This document shows positions 36,035 to 44,285 of a DNA stretch of 64,000 nt, piece after piece. The notes beneath the pieces were generated by a model that searched no databases, had not been told where the DNA came from, and was given only the letters and a program-made list of their open reading frames with translations. The translations under genes were made by a program, and so were the position numbers. The stretch covers positions 62,001 through 126,000 of the forward strand of contig LWTK01000042.1 in assembly GCA_003326205.1 (NCBI GenBank). The letters are read 5' to 3'. Numbering within the stretch: the first letter of the stretch is position 1; every line of letters begins with the position of its first letter. The DNA comes from Nostoc sp. ATCC 43529 (lineage in GTDB: Bacteria > Cyanobacteriota > Cyanobacteriia > Cyanobacteriales > Nostocaceae).

Positions 36035-38206
36035 ATGTTAGTACCCCACAACGATAAGATAGAATCTCAAAAACAACAAGTTTTGGCTGCAATTATGCAA
36101 GCAAAGCAAGATGGTTTAAGCAATGAAGAGATTATGGAGAATGTACGAGAAGCTTTACCTTCCTCAATGGTTTCTTATACTGAAACTGTTCTACAACAAA
36201 TTGATTTTAGAGCAAAATTATCACGTCCGCTTAGAGAATTTAATTTAGAATTTTTATTTCAGGTAATATACGAATCAGTAATTGCAGGTACAAATGATGA
36301 AGAAATATTATCAATATGTGCAGAACACTGTACTTTAAACCAGTACGAGTTTGCACGTTATGCACTTGAATATATTCATCTCAATCGGATGCCATCGCAG
36401 TGGGAGCAAAATAACGTATATCATCAGATAATTGAGATAGTTAATATATCACCTATTGAATCTTTATTTGAATACATTGAATCAATCAAAAATATTTATC
36501 TTAAGCAGATTGGATATGAAGTAGTTCAAGAGAATCTTTATAATTTATTTTTAAGCAATAAACAAACTAGTTATTTTACTGATTTAGCTAATAAATCTAG
36601 AGATAAATTCATTAAAAACTATTGCTGCCGAACGGCAGTGCTTGTTGCGCGTGCCACGGGTAAACCATTAGATTTAAAGCTGACAGAAGATGGCTCAGTG
36701 ATTTTAAAAGAGCCTAAATCTTTAGATAGAAATACTGGTGCAAATGAGATTGTTGCTTCACAGATTTTAACTATGGTACAGGCAGGGAAACTATTAGTCG
36801 ATACTCTCGAAGAATTTAGTATTAATGCCAAATATGTTGATGCTAAAACGGGACCAACATTCAACCGCATTAAGGTAAAACTGGGACGAGGTGTAAGTTA
36901 TAAAAAAGTAGAAGATATTGGCAATGACTTAGTGCAGCAGCTTGGTGAAGAGTTAAACTTAAAAGTTGCACCAATGGTGAGTGTAGTGCCTGGAGGAGTT
37001 GTATTTGACATACCCCGATTAGACAGACAATTTGCTTATTTCCGTGATTATTTTACTTTTGACGGCGAACCTGACATTCATTCGGTGTCTATCCCCGGTG
37101 GCGTTGATGTTGATGGCACCTATGTGGAAATTCCGCTTTATAGCGACAACGTGACTCATATCCTGGGTGGTGGGCGGACGCGGGGTGGTAAGTCGCAGTT
37201 TGAGAAAGCAGCAATTTTGTATTTGGTGAGACGATATGCACCTTCTGTTGTTCGGTTGGCACTTTCGGATGTCAAACGCGTGACCTTTGGTAAATTTGAT
37301 GGGCTACCCCATCTTGTTGCCCCAGTTGCGCGTGATGCAGAGTCTACCGCTAACTTGCTTGATTACTTGGTAGAAGAAATGGAATTGCGCTACCAAGAAT
37401 TTGAGTGCCACAGCAGTATTGAAACGATCACACAGTACAACTCACGGTTTGCACCTGATTTTGTCATGCCGCGAGTCATTTGTCTGATTGACGAGTGTTT
37501 TGATTTACTTTCTGATGATAACTACTGCGATCGCATTGAGACTGCGCTGATGAAGTTGCTTGCAAAAGCGGGTGGTGCAGGGATTCACGTACTTTTGTAC
37601 ACCCAGCGACCTGATAAAAACGTGATTGATCCGTTGATTCGCTCAAACTTTCCAGCCAAGACAGCCTTTGTTACGACTCGCCCTGAAGACAGTTGTATTA
37701 TCCTTGGGGACGATAAAGACAAACGTGCAGTTTATTTACTGGGATACGGAGATTTCTTGTACAAAACGACTGAGGTGGTGCGACTCCAGGCGTTTTATGT
37801 AGCTGACGATGAAGACCCTGAATACTTCCAGCAATTACTCCTAGAAGCTAAAAATCAAAACGACCCCTATACTGCATGGAAATCTGGGTTAGACTTTGAT
37901 GAATTTGTCGCTAGTTTGTATGGTGAGAGCAATAGTAAGGACATAGGTAAATCTAAAGCTACTGCTGTTACTAAAACTAAACAGTCCAAGACCGATTTTG
38001 AGGGCAGTTTTAACTTTAAGGTACAGCTTGATGAGGAAGCAAGAAACTCAATTTTGAATTTGCATCAAAAAGGCTATCAACTTGATGAAATTGTCAAAGC
38101 GGTATTCAATTTATCCCGTCAAGATGGTAGATCGTACAAGAAATTTAGAAATGTTGTTGAGGATTTTTTAAATAGCTTGAAAGGGGGTGAAGAAGATGAT
38201 ATTTGA
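36035..38206 (+). CDS. FtsK/SpoIIIE-type DNA translocase
   Basis: A 723-residue protein with an FtsK-type motor: VTHILGGGRTRGGKSQFEKA (Walker A near residue 385), MPRVICLIDECFDLL (Walker B near residue 480) and AGIHVLLYTQRPDKNVIDPLIR, which corresponds to the conserved arginine-finger and sensor region. The N-terminus lacks the four membrane helices of chromosomal FtsK, and the C-terminus has a helical tail rather than an obvious gamma domain. ATG 36035 lies 13 nt after AGGAGGTG; an ATG at 36005 overlaps the previous gene. Probably pumps double-stranded plasmid DNA, as TraB does in actinobacteria (inference from context). Confidence 0.85.
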   Translation: MLVPHNDKIESQKQQVLAAIMQAKQDGLSNEEIMENVREALPSSMVSYTETVLQQIDFRAKLSRPLREFNLEFLFQVIYESVIAGTNDEEILSICAEHCTLNQYEFARYALEYIHLNRMPSQWEQNNVYHQIIEIVNISPIESLFEYIESIKNIYLKQIGYEVVQENLYNLFLSNKQTSYFTDLANKSRDKFIKNYCCRTAVLVARATGKPLDLKLTEDGSVILKEPKSLDRNTGANEIVASQILTMVQAGKLLVDTLEEFSINAKYVDAKTGPTFNRIKVKLGRGVSYKKVEDIGNDLVQQLGEELNLKVAPMVSVVPGGVVFDIPRLDRQFAYFRDYFTFDGEPDIHSVSIPGGVDVDGTYVEIPLYSDNVTHILGGGRTRGGKSQFEKAAILYLVRRYAPSVVRLALSDVKRVTFGKFDGLPHLVAPVARDAESTANLLDYLVEEMELRYQEFECHSSIETITQYNSRFAPDFVMPRVICLIDECFDLLSDDNYCDRIETALMKLLAKAGGAGIHVLLYTQRPDKNVIDPLIRSNFPAKTAFVTTRPEDSCIILGDDKDKRAVYLLGYGDFLYKTTEVVRLQAFYVADDEDPEYFQQLLLEAKNQNDPYTAWKSGLDFDEFVASLYGESNSKDIGKSKATAVTKTKQSKTDFEGSFNFKVQLDEEARNSILNLHQKGYQLDEIVKAVFNLSRQDGRSYKKFRNVVEDFLNSLKGGEEDDI

Positions 38207-38654
38207 ATTAACGATGCCTTTACCTCCTAGTATGAACGAGATTATTAACCAGGCACGGTCAGGTTGGCAAGCCAGCGCTGGACTTAAGAAGTACTGGACA
38301 AACTTAATTGGTGAATTTGTTCGAGAATGTGAATTTTGTTTAGATGGTGCAGTTTGGATTGAATTTCATTGGTATCTCAAAAATTTTGGACGAGATAGCG
38401 ATAACGTAGCTGCTGCCGCCAAATTTATCATGGATGGTCTGGTTACAGGACAAGCAATCCGTAACGATAACTTGACAGTTATCCAATCACCTGTAGTTCA
38501 TTATTATCATCGTAGTAGTGGTGATGATGGTGTGCTGTTGAGACTTTCACAATCACCTGACTTTCTGTTAGATAATTTTATTGTATCTAACCAATTTTCC
38601 CGAAACAGCTTAGAAAAGCATAGCCAAAAAATCACATATTTAGTGTCAATTTAA
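38196..38654 (+). CDS. RusA-like Holliday junction resolvase
   Basis: The 152-residue protein has the RusA pattern: ELTMPLPPSMNEIIN at the start, RDSDNVAAAAKFIMDGLV with the two catalytic Asp residues, and IRNDNLTVIQSP with the third. RusA proteins cut branched DNA symmetrically. It overlaps the translocase gene end and follows a G-rich ribosome site; ATG 38196. It may resolve plasmid dimers or replication intermediates before translocation. Confidence 0.75.
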   Translation: MIFELTMPLPPSMNEIINQARSGWQASAGLKKYWTNLIGEFVRECEFCLDGAVWIEFHWYLKNFGRDSDNVAAAAKFIMDGLVTGQAIRNDNLTVIQSPVVHYYHRSSGDDGVLLRLSQSPDFLLDNFIVSNQFSRNSLEKHSQKITYLVSI

Positions 38655-38679
38655 CTTATAGATATATTGGATTTAAAGG

Positions 38680-39168
38680 ATGACGATAATGTTACGTTAT
38701 AAAGACTACCGTCAGTTAATCGATCGGGTAAATGCAGGCAAGAATATTAACCTATGGGGCAAGCCAAATATTGGTAAGACTCTTACTGTTAAAAACTGTT
38801 TACTCAAGGATATTAACTTAGAGTCTGTTTACCTCAATCTTGAATATCCTTTTAGTGTGGATCATCTATTCAACGCTATTCCTATTAGCTTCAGTTTTTA
38901 CTACCAGCAGGATTGGCAAAATATCATAAGCGAATTATCTGATGGTTATAATAGGCTGCTGGTGATAGATAATTTTGATAGATTGCATTTTGTTAGCAAT
39001 ACTTTTAGCCACGACTTATTCCGATTACAACAGTTAGCTCAACTAGAAAATTTTTCTTTACTGTTAATATCTCGTATGCCGCTAGAATATTTCCATTTTC
39101 CAGATTTTGCTAACTATTTTGAAAAATTGGAATTGAACGAAACTAATACTTGGACTTTTGGACAGTAG
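38680..39168 (+). CDS. Small P-loop ATPase
   Basis: Walker A GKPNIGKTLTVKN near residue 27 and Walker B RLLVIDNFDRLHF near residue 85 mark a small AAA/STAND-like ATPase domain of 162 residues. It stops shortly after a sensor-1 region (SLLLISRMPLEYF), so it is a minimal form without a lid domain. AAAGGATG precedes ATG 38680. Last gene of the packed operon; role may be loading or regulation, unproved. Confidence 0.65.
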   Translation: MTIMLRYKDYRQLIDRVNAGKNINLWGKPNIGKTLTVKNCLLKDINLESVYLNLEYPFSVDHLFNAIPISFSFYYQQDWQNIISELSDGYNRLLVIDNFDRLHFVSNTFSHDLFRLQQLAQLENFSLLLISRMPLEYFHFPDFANYFEKLELNETNTWTFGQ

Positions 39169-39194
39169 ATATATTGTTTGTAAATATCGTTTTT

Positions 39195-39262
39195 GGTGAT
39201 ATTTTACTCCGGGTGGAGTGTTGTTTTAAGCAACAAAGCAAGTTCGACTCTTGCTATCACCA
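39195..39262 (+). tRNA. tRNA-like gene with anticodon UUA (ochre), shortened D-arm and variable loop
   Basis: Acceptor arms GGTGATA (39195-39201) and TATCACC (39255-39261) pair fully, followed by discriminator A; no CCA is encoded. The T-arm is perfect: GCAAG, loop TTCGACT, CTTGC. The anticodon arm is perfect: TGTTG, loop TTTTAAG (39224-39230), CAACA, with U33 and A37. With a 7-nt loop the anticodon at 39226-39228 is UUA, reading the stop codon UAA. The D-arm is reduced (CTCC, loop GGGT, GGAG) and the variable loop is 2 nt. A functional suppressor tRNA, a tRNA mimic or a decayed gene are all possible. Confidence 0.6.
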
Positions 39263-39438
39263 TTGGGAATGAAACTACTACTGAGACTGAAAATTAACAA
39301 GTACATATCTATTAAATAGTTTTGGAGTTGTTAATAGAGTAAGGGGTAGGTTAGTAGTGTAGTTCTCAGCAAATCCCAATTCATGCCGGGGCAAGAGTAA
39401 TTAAAAACCTTGTAACCTGCATTTTGGAGGGATGAATT

Positions 39439-40704
39439 ATGTTGAAGAAGTTTGCGTTTAATTGCTTGAGGAACTTTAATGCTGCTTTTGGAATGGTGTC
39501 TTTGACTGCTATTGGTTTGGGCGCTATAGCAACTTTTTCTGGTTTGGGTTTATTGTACTTAGCTAGGGGCGGATTTCCAATTGTTGAGGAAGAACGCTCT
39601 GAACAAATTGCCTCTATCGGCACTGGTGCTATTGTATTGGGCTTTACCGGAATTATTTTTGCTTCCTTGGGCGGTGCTTTCTTAAGTGTTGTTGAAGAAT
39701 TGGGGGAAACTAATTCGAGTAGAGAAACTGCAAAAATAGCTGACACGAAACCGCTTGTATTAACCAAACCTGAGAGCTTTGAAAAATCTGATTGTCTGCC
39801 TTCAATTTACACTTACACGGTGATGAATTTTGAGGGGTATTCTGATTTAAAGGGCTTGGTTGTTTGCAGATTTGAGGAAGAACTGTATCGGAAATTGGTA
39901 CTTTACGAGGAATTACGTTCTCACCACATTGACGACTTGACAGTAATCTGTGATGAAATTGATCCAGACAAATTAATTGGACAAACCTTTTCCTCATATA
40001 AGCCTTTACCTTGTGAAGCTTTAGAGGAACATTTAGATATACACCGACGCTATGTTAATGCAGTTAATAGCGAAGAATTTACTTCTTGCTATTTGCAAGT
40101 GTGTGCTGGGTGTAAGTTACTGTATGGTGCCAATAATATTGTTTGTGGCATTCATCCATACGGATGGTTTGAAGATGGTTGCTGTCCAGATAAGCAATGG
40201 GATGAACGTAAGGCATTGTTTCCATTTGAAGATGATGCTGTTGTCGAAAGCTTAAATAGAGAAATATCGTCCAATCAGGCGAATATTTGCAAGTTTTACG
40301 GCGACCTTATTTTGTGGGATGAATACGCTAATCGTAGGTTTTCTTTTTCTTATTCCGGTATCTTGCTGAAACATTCTGATAGACTGCTTGAGCTTGGTAC
40401 GGAAGCGAGACTTCTTTCCTACATCCAGTATTTCCGCACTCGAAATATAGTGGTCTTTGACTACGTAGCATCAGGGCGAGTTTCGGAGTTTACGAAGGAA
40501 CTTAAGGGCATAGCTAAAATCGAGGTTGATGGTGATGAGATATCTATCTTTTTTGATATATATGCGCCTTGTCACCGCTTTCGCCGTGATGGTGTAGCGC
40601 TGCATCCTTACTCAACTTTTGTTCCTCAAGAACTCAAATATAACTACAACTTGGTTAGTTACGTCAACTACCTTAAGAGTAAAAAATCTGGAGTGCTGGG
40701 ATGA
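39439..40704 (+). CDS. Membrane-anchored protein of unknown family (421 aa)
   Basis: Two hydrophobic segments in the first 90 residues (MVSLTAIGLGAIATFSGLGL and TGAIVLGFTGIIFASLGGAF, each an approximate helix) anchor a soluble C-terminal domain of about 300 residues. It contains the cysteine cluster CYLQVCAGCKLLYGANNIVCGIHPYG, cited by its CxxC and following Cys/His, a possible zinc site. GGAGG precedes ATG 39439. Its stop overlaps a 26-codon Cys-rich frame (ATGA). No family recognised. Confidence 0.55.
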   Translation: MLKKFAFNCLRNFNAAFGMVSLTAIGLGAIATFSGLGLLYLARGGFPIVEEERSEQIASIGTGAIVLGFTGIIFASLGGAFLSVVEELGETNSSRETAKIADTKPLVLTKPESFEKSDCLPSIYTYTVMNFEGYSDLKGLVVCRFEEELYRKLVLYEELRSHHIDDLTVICDEIDPDKLIGQTFSSYKPLPCEALEEHLDIHRRYVNAVNSEEFTSCYLQVCAGCKLLYGANNIVCGIHPYGWFEDGCCPDKQWDERKALFPFEDDAVVESLNREISSNQANICKFYGDLILWDEYANRRFSFSYSGILLKHSDRLLELGTEARLLSYIQYFRTRNIVVFDYVASGRVSEFTKELKGIAKIEVDGDEISIFFDIYAPCHRFRRDGVALHPYSTFVPQELKYNYNLVSYVNYLKSKKSGVLG

Positions 40705-40781
40705 ATAAGGAAGTTTCTAAAAGCTGCGGGTGCAAGTCGGAAAAATCGCATTTTTGCAATTTCTGTATCTTGGATTGGTAA
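40701..40781 (+). CDS. Cys-rich 26-aa microprotein, translationally coupled
   Basis: ATG 40701 overlaps the preceding TGA (ATGA). The 26 codons encode a peptide with CGC near residue 9 and CNFC near residue 19 plus one His, spaced like a miniature zinc knuckle, ending LDW. Coupling and the metal-ligand pattern argue for a real small gene; its length leaves chance possible. Confidence 0.4.
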   Translation: MNKEVSKSCGCKSEKSHFCNFCILDW

Positions 40782-40975
40782 TTTCTAAAATTCAACAGCT
40801 ACAAATTTTGGAAAACTTGGTTCGTCTAATTGCTTAAAGGCAATTTACCCTCCTTCCTCCTGCTGGTAGATGGGATAGGTGTAAAAGCTTTCACTCAGTA
40901 CGGGGGTTTCCCCCCGCTACTGGGTGGCAAGCCGCTACAACGCCGCCCATCAGTAATTCATGGAGGAATCACATT
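40782..40975 (+). promoter_or_regulatory. Structured GC-rich leader before the SAP-like membrane protein
   Basis: Two adjacent hairpins stand out from AT-rich surroundings. At 40896-40922, CAGTA and CGGGGG pair with CCCCCG and TACTG around a TTTC loop with one bulged base. At 40922-40948, GGGTGGC pairs with GCCGCCC. GGAGG at 40962-40966 then precedes ATG 40976. They could control translation or stabilise the transcript. Confidence 0.4.
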
Positions 40976-41482
40976 ATGTCTGCTTTTGCAATATCACCTT
41001 TTGTGCAATCTGTTAACGATGTTTTGTTTCCAATCGAGTTGTTTTTGATTATCTTCCCAATCTTGTACGTGATTTTTATCCCTGCTCAATCAGCATCACT
41101 TCAAGTTAGTAATAGCGCTGCGGTGATTTCTGAAGAGTCGCCAGTTTTGGAAACTCAGGGGGATTTGACTGTTGTTGGTGCTGTTTCTAATGAGAAAGAA
41201 TTTTCTGAACCAGAATCTTCGATTATTGAAACTGCACCGCCACTTGTTGAAACTAGGTTTACGGATGAAGCCAGACAACTTGTGCTAGTAGACGTTACCG
41301 AAGAGAGGAAGAAGCTTTTAGATTTAGGTGCGCGGAAGCTGCGACAGTTCTGCAAGGAACGCCAGATTCAAGGCTATTCTACCGTCTATAACCGTAAAAA
41401 ACTCGATGGACTCGTTGACTTTCTGATCGCACAACAAGTGACTTCTGCTCAAGTGGTCGAGTTTGTGGAAATGCTTGCTTAG
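40976..41482 (+). CDS. Membrane-tethered protein with SAP-like C-terminus
   Basis: 168 residues: one transmembrane segment (FPIELFLIIFPILYVIFI), an acidic flexible linker, and a C-terminal helix pair LGARKLRQFCKERQIQGYST followed by NRKKLDGLVDFLI that resembles a SAP or Rho N-type DNA/RNA-binding motif. It could attach plasmid DNA to the membrane. A good ribosome site (GGAGG) precedes ATG 40976. Confidence 0.55.
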   Translation: MSAFAISPFVQSVNDVLFPIELFLIIFPILYVIFIPAQSASLQVSNSAAVISEESPVLETQGDLTVVGAVSNEKEFSEPESSIIETAPPLVETRFTDEARQLVLVDVTEERKKLLDLGARKLRQFCKERQIQGYSTVYNRKKLDGLVDFLIAQQVTSAQVVEFVEMLA

Positions 41483-41564
41483 AGTTTGATGAAAAGCCTC
41501 GGTAAAAACTGGGATTTCAAAACTACTTCCTTGAGATAGGATGGTGTTTGCTTGATAATTCTTT

Positions 41565-42020
41565 CTATTGAGGTTGAGCTTCCAAGATGCGTCCTATACT
41601 TCTTGGCGATAATGTCGGTAATCCCCTCCGAGTAGCTTCCTCAGCTACCTGCGTATGGTAATGGTGCTTTGAACGACTGGGTTTTCGGTTCTTGCTCCAT
41701 TCGCTGATTTCAACGATTTTGCTCGCCTCTGTACTTTTGCACTTCTTAGGTCTACCGACGTTGACACCTAAAACCTCGTTAGCTTTTGCGATCGCCCCCT
41801 CCTGGGTTTCTGACAAGATGGTACTTGATGTCCATCTTTTTTTCCACTTTGCTATTGAGTTTTCGGTTACGCCAATCTCTTGGGCTAAAGCTACATATTT
41901 TTTGCCTTCGTTTAGTCCCAGCAGAATTTTCGCTCTTTTGCTAACTTCATCGCTGCTGGTCGCTGCTATGTGCTCTAGTGCTTGCTTTTCAATAGAATTT
42001 AGTATTTGAAGACGAGGCAT
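41565..42020 (-). CDS. HTH protein related to IS630-type transposase N-terminus
   Basis: 151 residues beginning with a homeodomain-like HTH: ILNSIEKQALEHIA, then EIGVTENSIAKWKKRW, the usual pattern of IS630/Tc1 transposase DNA-binding domains, followed by a second HTH-like part (TLSPRSIGRILEAQ). The DDE catalytic part is absent and no frame downstream continues it. Either an IS orfA remnant or a domesticated regulator. Confidence 0.6.
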   Translation of the reverse strand: MPRLQILNSIEKQALEHIAATSSDEVSKRAKILLGLNEGKKYVALAQEIGVTENSIAKWKKRWTSSTILSETQEGAIAKANEVLGVNVGRPKKCKSTEASKIVEISEWSKNRKPSRSKHHYHTQVAEEATRRGLPTLSPRSIGRILEAQPQ

Positions 42021-42542
42021 CTAAAAATTTACCCCTCTTTACTGTACAATTTTGCCAAATGGAATGAAGCCTGATATACTTTTTTTGTAGAGTCCATTTT
42101 TCCTAAAGATTCACTCAAAGCCCTGGTGCAAACAGAGCTTTGAGAAAAAAACAAACCCACCTGTTACTAAGACAGGACGGAATTTTGTTTTGTCAATTTA
42201 GTTATCTAGAGACATCATATCATGAGTTTACACAGTTTTACAAATCTTTCTTCGGATAGATGCTTTTTGTGCCAATATCAGTGCCTTAAATATCTCTTCA
42301 GTTGTATTAGTTGTCAATGGGTTGAGAATAATAGTTACTGCGGGAGAAAATCTCTCAAAGAGAATCTTCTGGTAGGTAATTTTTGGTATTTACAAGAATT
42401 AATTATTTTTTAAAATAATCAATTTTCCCAAGAGATAGAAGCGCTGCAAATGTTGCTGTATAGGCTTTTCCTGCTTTATTTTTGGGATTTTCACTTCTTA
42501 AAATTATCTTTTGACTGACAATTTGTGAACCGGAGTATAAAT
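42021..42542. other. Intergenic stretch with a hairpin
   Basis: No convincing gene; a 63-codon frame at 42222-42413 is Cys-rich but lacks support. CTCAAAGC (42114-42121) and GCTTTGAG (42137-42144) form an 8-bp hairpin. The ParB-like gene's leader lies at the end, with GGAG seven bases before its ATG. Confidence 0.4.
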
Positions 42543-43727
42543 ATGTCTCTTGTGCAGAATCCGGCAATCGTATATATTTCGCCTACGGAGTTGGTTGTTC
42601 ATCCGAAGCTGATAGAAATATATGGTGAGAATGAGGAACGTCCCGCTTTAGAAAAAAGTATCTCGGAAAAAGGGATTCTTGAATCTTTAAAGGTATCTGC
42701 ACGTACTGGTGTGAATGTGGTATTGGCAGGTAAGTGTCGCTTGCAGATAGCTCGCAAGCTCTTAATTTCCTCTGTGAAAGTGGAATTTGTTGAGTCTGGT
42801 TCGCCTGAAGAAGATTTGAAACTAGTGCTTGACTTTAATCTCCACCGGGAAGGTGGGAAGACTCATTACCAGAAATTTCACGAGGGGCAGTACTGGGAGA
42901 GCGTACTTCGTCCCCAAGCGAAAGAAAGACAAAGGGAGAGTGCTCGTCGTTTGAATGAATCGAAGTGTTCAAATTTGAATCATTCGATAAATGAGAGTAA
43001 GTCTCAATTAAAGAAGGGTAAACCCGTGATTCGGGAGGTCTCGGAGAATCTAAATATAAGTGTTGGTAGTTATCACAAGGGCAAGAAAGTTTTTGAATTA
43101 ATTTCTCAATTACGAGAACTGGAAAAATTTAAGGCAGTTGTTGCACTGGAGATGGAGTTTAACCGAAGTATTGATGCAGCGTACAAATTTGTTTGCAATC
43201 AAGATATCTGTTACCAGGTAATAGACCTGATTGAAGCAGATGAGATAGGTAGTATAGGCGATGGTATTGCTTGGATGCTGAATGGCGATCGCAATCCGTT
43301 TCGGCGTTTCCAGCTTGACCAAGTATATCAATTCAAAAAGAGACTGCGGCCCGAATTGGAAATTGTGGGACGGGTTATTGATATAACTAATGAGTTTGTT
43401 GTGTTTGGATTGAGGAATTTAGTGAATATGAGCTTAGAAATTGTGAATCTACGTCCGCGACAAATTGATGCAGAATTGCAGGATGAACCATCTGCGTCAC
43501 AAAGGAAGAGAATATTTCACTTAATGCAAAAGTTTAGTGATGTTTTCCCAGTTCAGGTGTCTTTAGCGGAGTTATTGAAACTACCAAATTTAACTGAGAA
43601 AGAGGAGGTTCTGTTGCGGATGTATGAGTCTGACGTATTTGAAAAAACTTGGGAGGATTATAAGACCCAAATGAAAGGAATGGAAGTATCTACAAATAGA
43701 AAAAAGGATAAAATTCGTGCTGCATAG
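42543..43727 (+). CDS. ParB-like N-terminal-domain protein
   Basis: The N-terminal 100 residues follow the ParB/Srx fold: ISPTELVVHPKLIEIYG, LEKSISEKGILESLKV and VVLAGKCRLQIARKL, the last replacing the usual GxRR box by GKCR. A basic helical centre with an HTH-like NISVGSYHKGKKV follows, and a long C-terminal region. No ParA is next to it, so it may be a solitary partition protein or a nuclease-like regulator. GGAG precedes ATG 42543; an upstream GTG 42525 is less likely. Confidence 0.7.
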   Translation: MSLVQNPAIVYISPTELVVHPKLIEIYGENEERPALEKSISEKGILESLKVSARTGVNVVLAGKCRLQIARKLLISSVKVEFVESGSPEEDLKLVLDFNLHREGGKTHYQKFHEGQYWESVLRPQAKERQRESARRLNESKCSNLNHSINESKSQLKKGKPVIREVSENLNISVGSYHKGKKVFELISQLRELEKFKAVVALEMEFNRSIDAAYKFVCNQDICYQVIDLIEADEIGSIGDGIAWMLNGDRNPFRRFQLDQVYQFKKRLRPELEIVGRVIDITNEFVVFGLRNLVNMSLEIVNLRPRQIDAELQDEPSASQRKRIFHLMQKFSDVFPVQVSLAELLKLPNLTEKEEVLLRMYESDVFEKTWEDYKTQMKGMEVSTNRKKDKIRAA

Positions 43728-44285
43728 GTAGCTGTGGGCTGCTAATTTAGTAGATAATTTGTCCCACAATTTAACATTACTTACTAGATTAGCATCTCAA
43801 TACTGATTACAGTACAAGTTAACTTTTTTGAGTGCTGAACTCCTATAAAGATATTTGACTGTTTTTTGTTTTTTAACTCGGTGGTGGAGTATGAGTAATT
43901 TCATCTTCACCAGTTGTACTAACAAGAGCCAATATGGGGTGACACTTGTGGGTGTTACTAGCTTTGCATTGTCATCCCAAAACTCTTTTGTCGATTTAGT
44001 GACAACTTCGCTAGAACTGCCTCATTTAAATAATTACCAAAAAAAAGTTGGGTAGTCGCATTGTTGTTGGTGAAGCGTGTTGGACTAAATCTTAGCCTAA
44101 GCTTACGTATGTCTAAGCCTAAACAAGTATAAACCTTTGTTTGCTTTCAACCACGAGACGATTACCAGTCGTCTCCAACAAGCGGATAACCAACCGCTTA
44201 AACATAAAAATTTCAAATTTAGGCTAACACATTTTGACCAACAGCGAGGCTACCTGATGCACAAAAATCATCAGGACAGTCACTC
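43728..44285. other. Putative replication origin region upstream of Rep
   Basis: Within this 558-bp gap, TTAGCCTAA-type elements occur at 44092-44100 (centre of the palindrome CTTAGCCTAAG), 44114-44122 and inverted at 44219-44227. Hairpins lie at 44155-44175 (GAGACGA, 7-nt loop, TCGTCTC) and 44180-44199 (AAGCGG, CCGCTT). Such short repeats and dyads directly before a rep gene are typical of plasmid origins, but the element count is small. A 54-codon frame at 43891 is weak. Confidence 0.4.

Noticed and set aside
39224-39230. Leucine tRNA with anticodon UAA
   Set aside because: It would need a shifted, non-standard anticodon loop and a long variable arm; the variable loop here is 2 nt.
42222-42413. 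63-codon Cys-rich frame
   Set aside because: No ribosome site, no coupling and irregular Cys spacing; chance seems more likely.
43855-44055. 66-codon frame between the ParB-like and rep genes
   Set aside because: An internal ATG has a weak GGAG nearby, but there is no family signal and the region looks like an origin.
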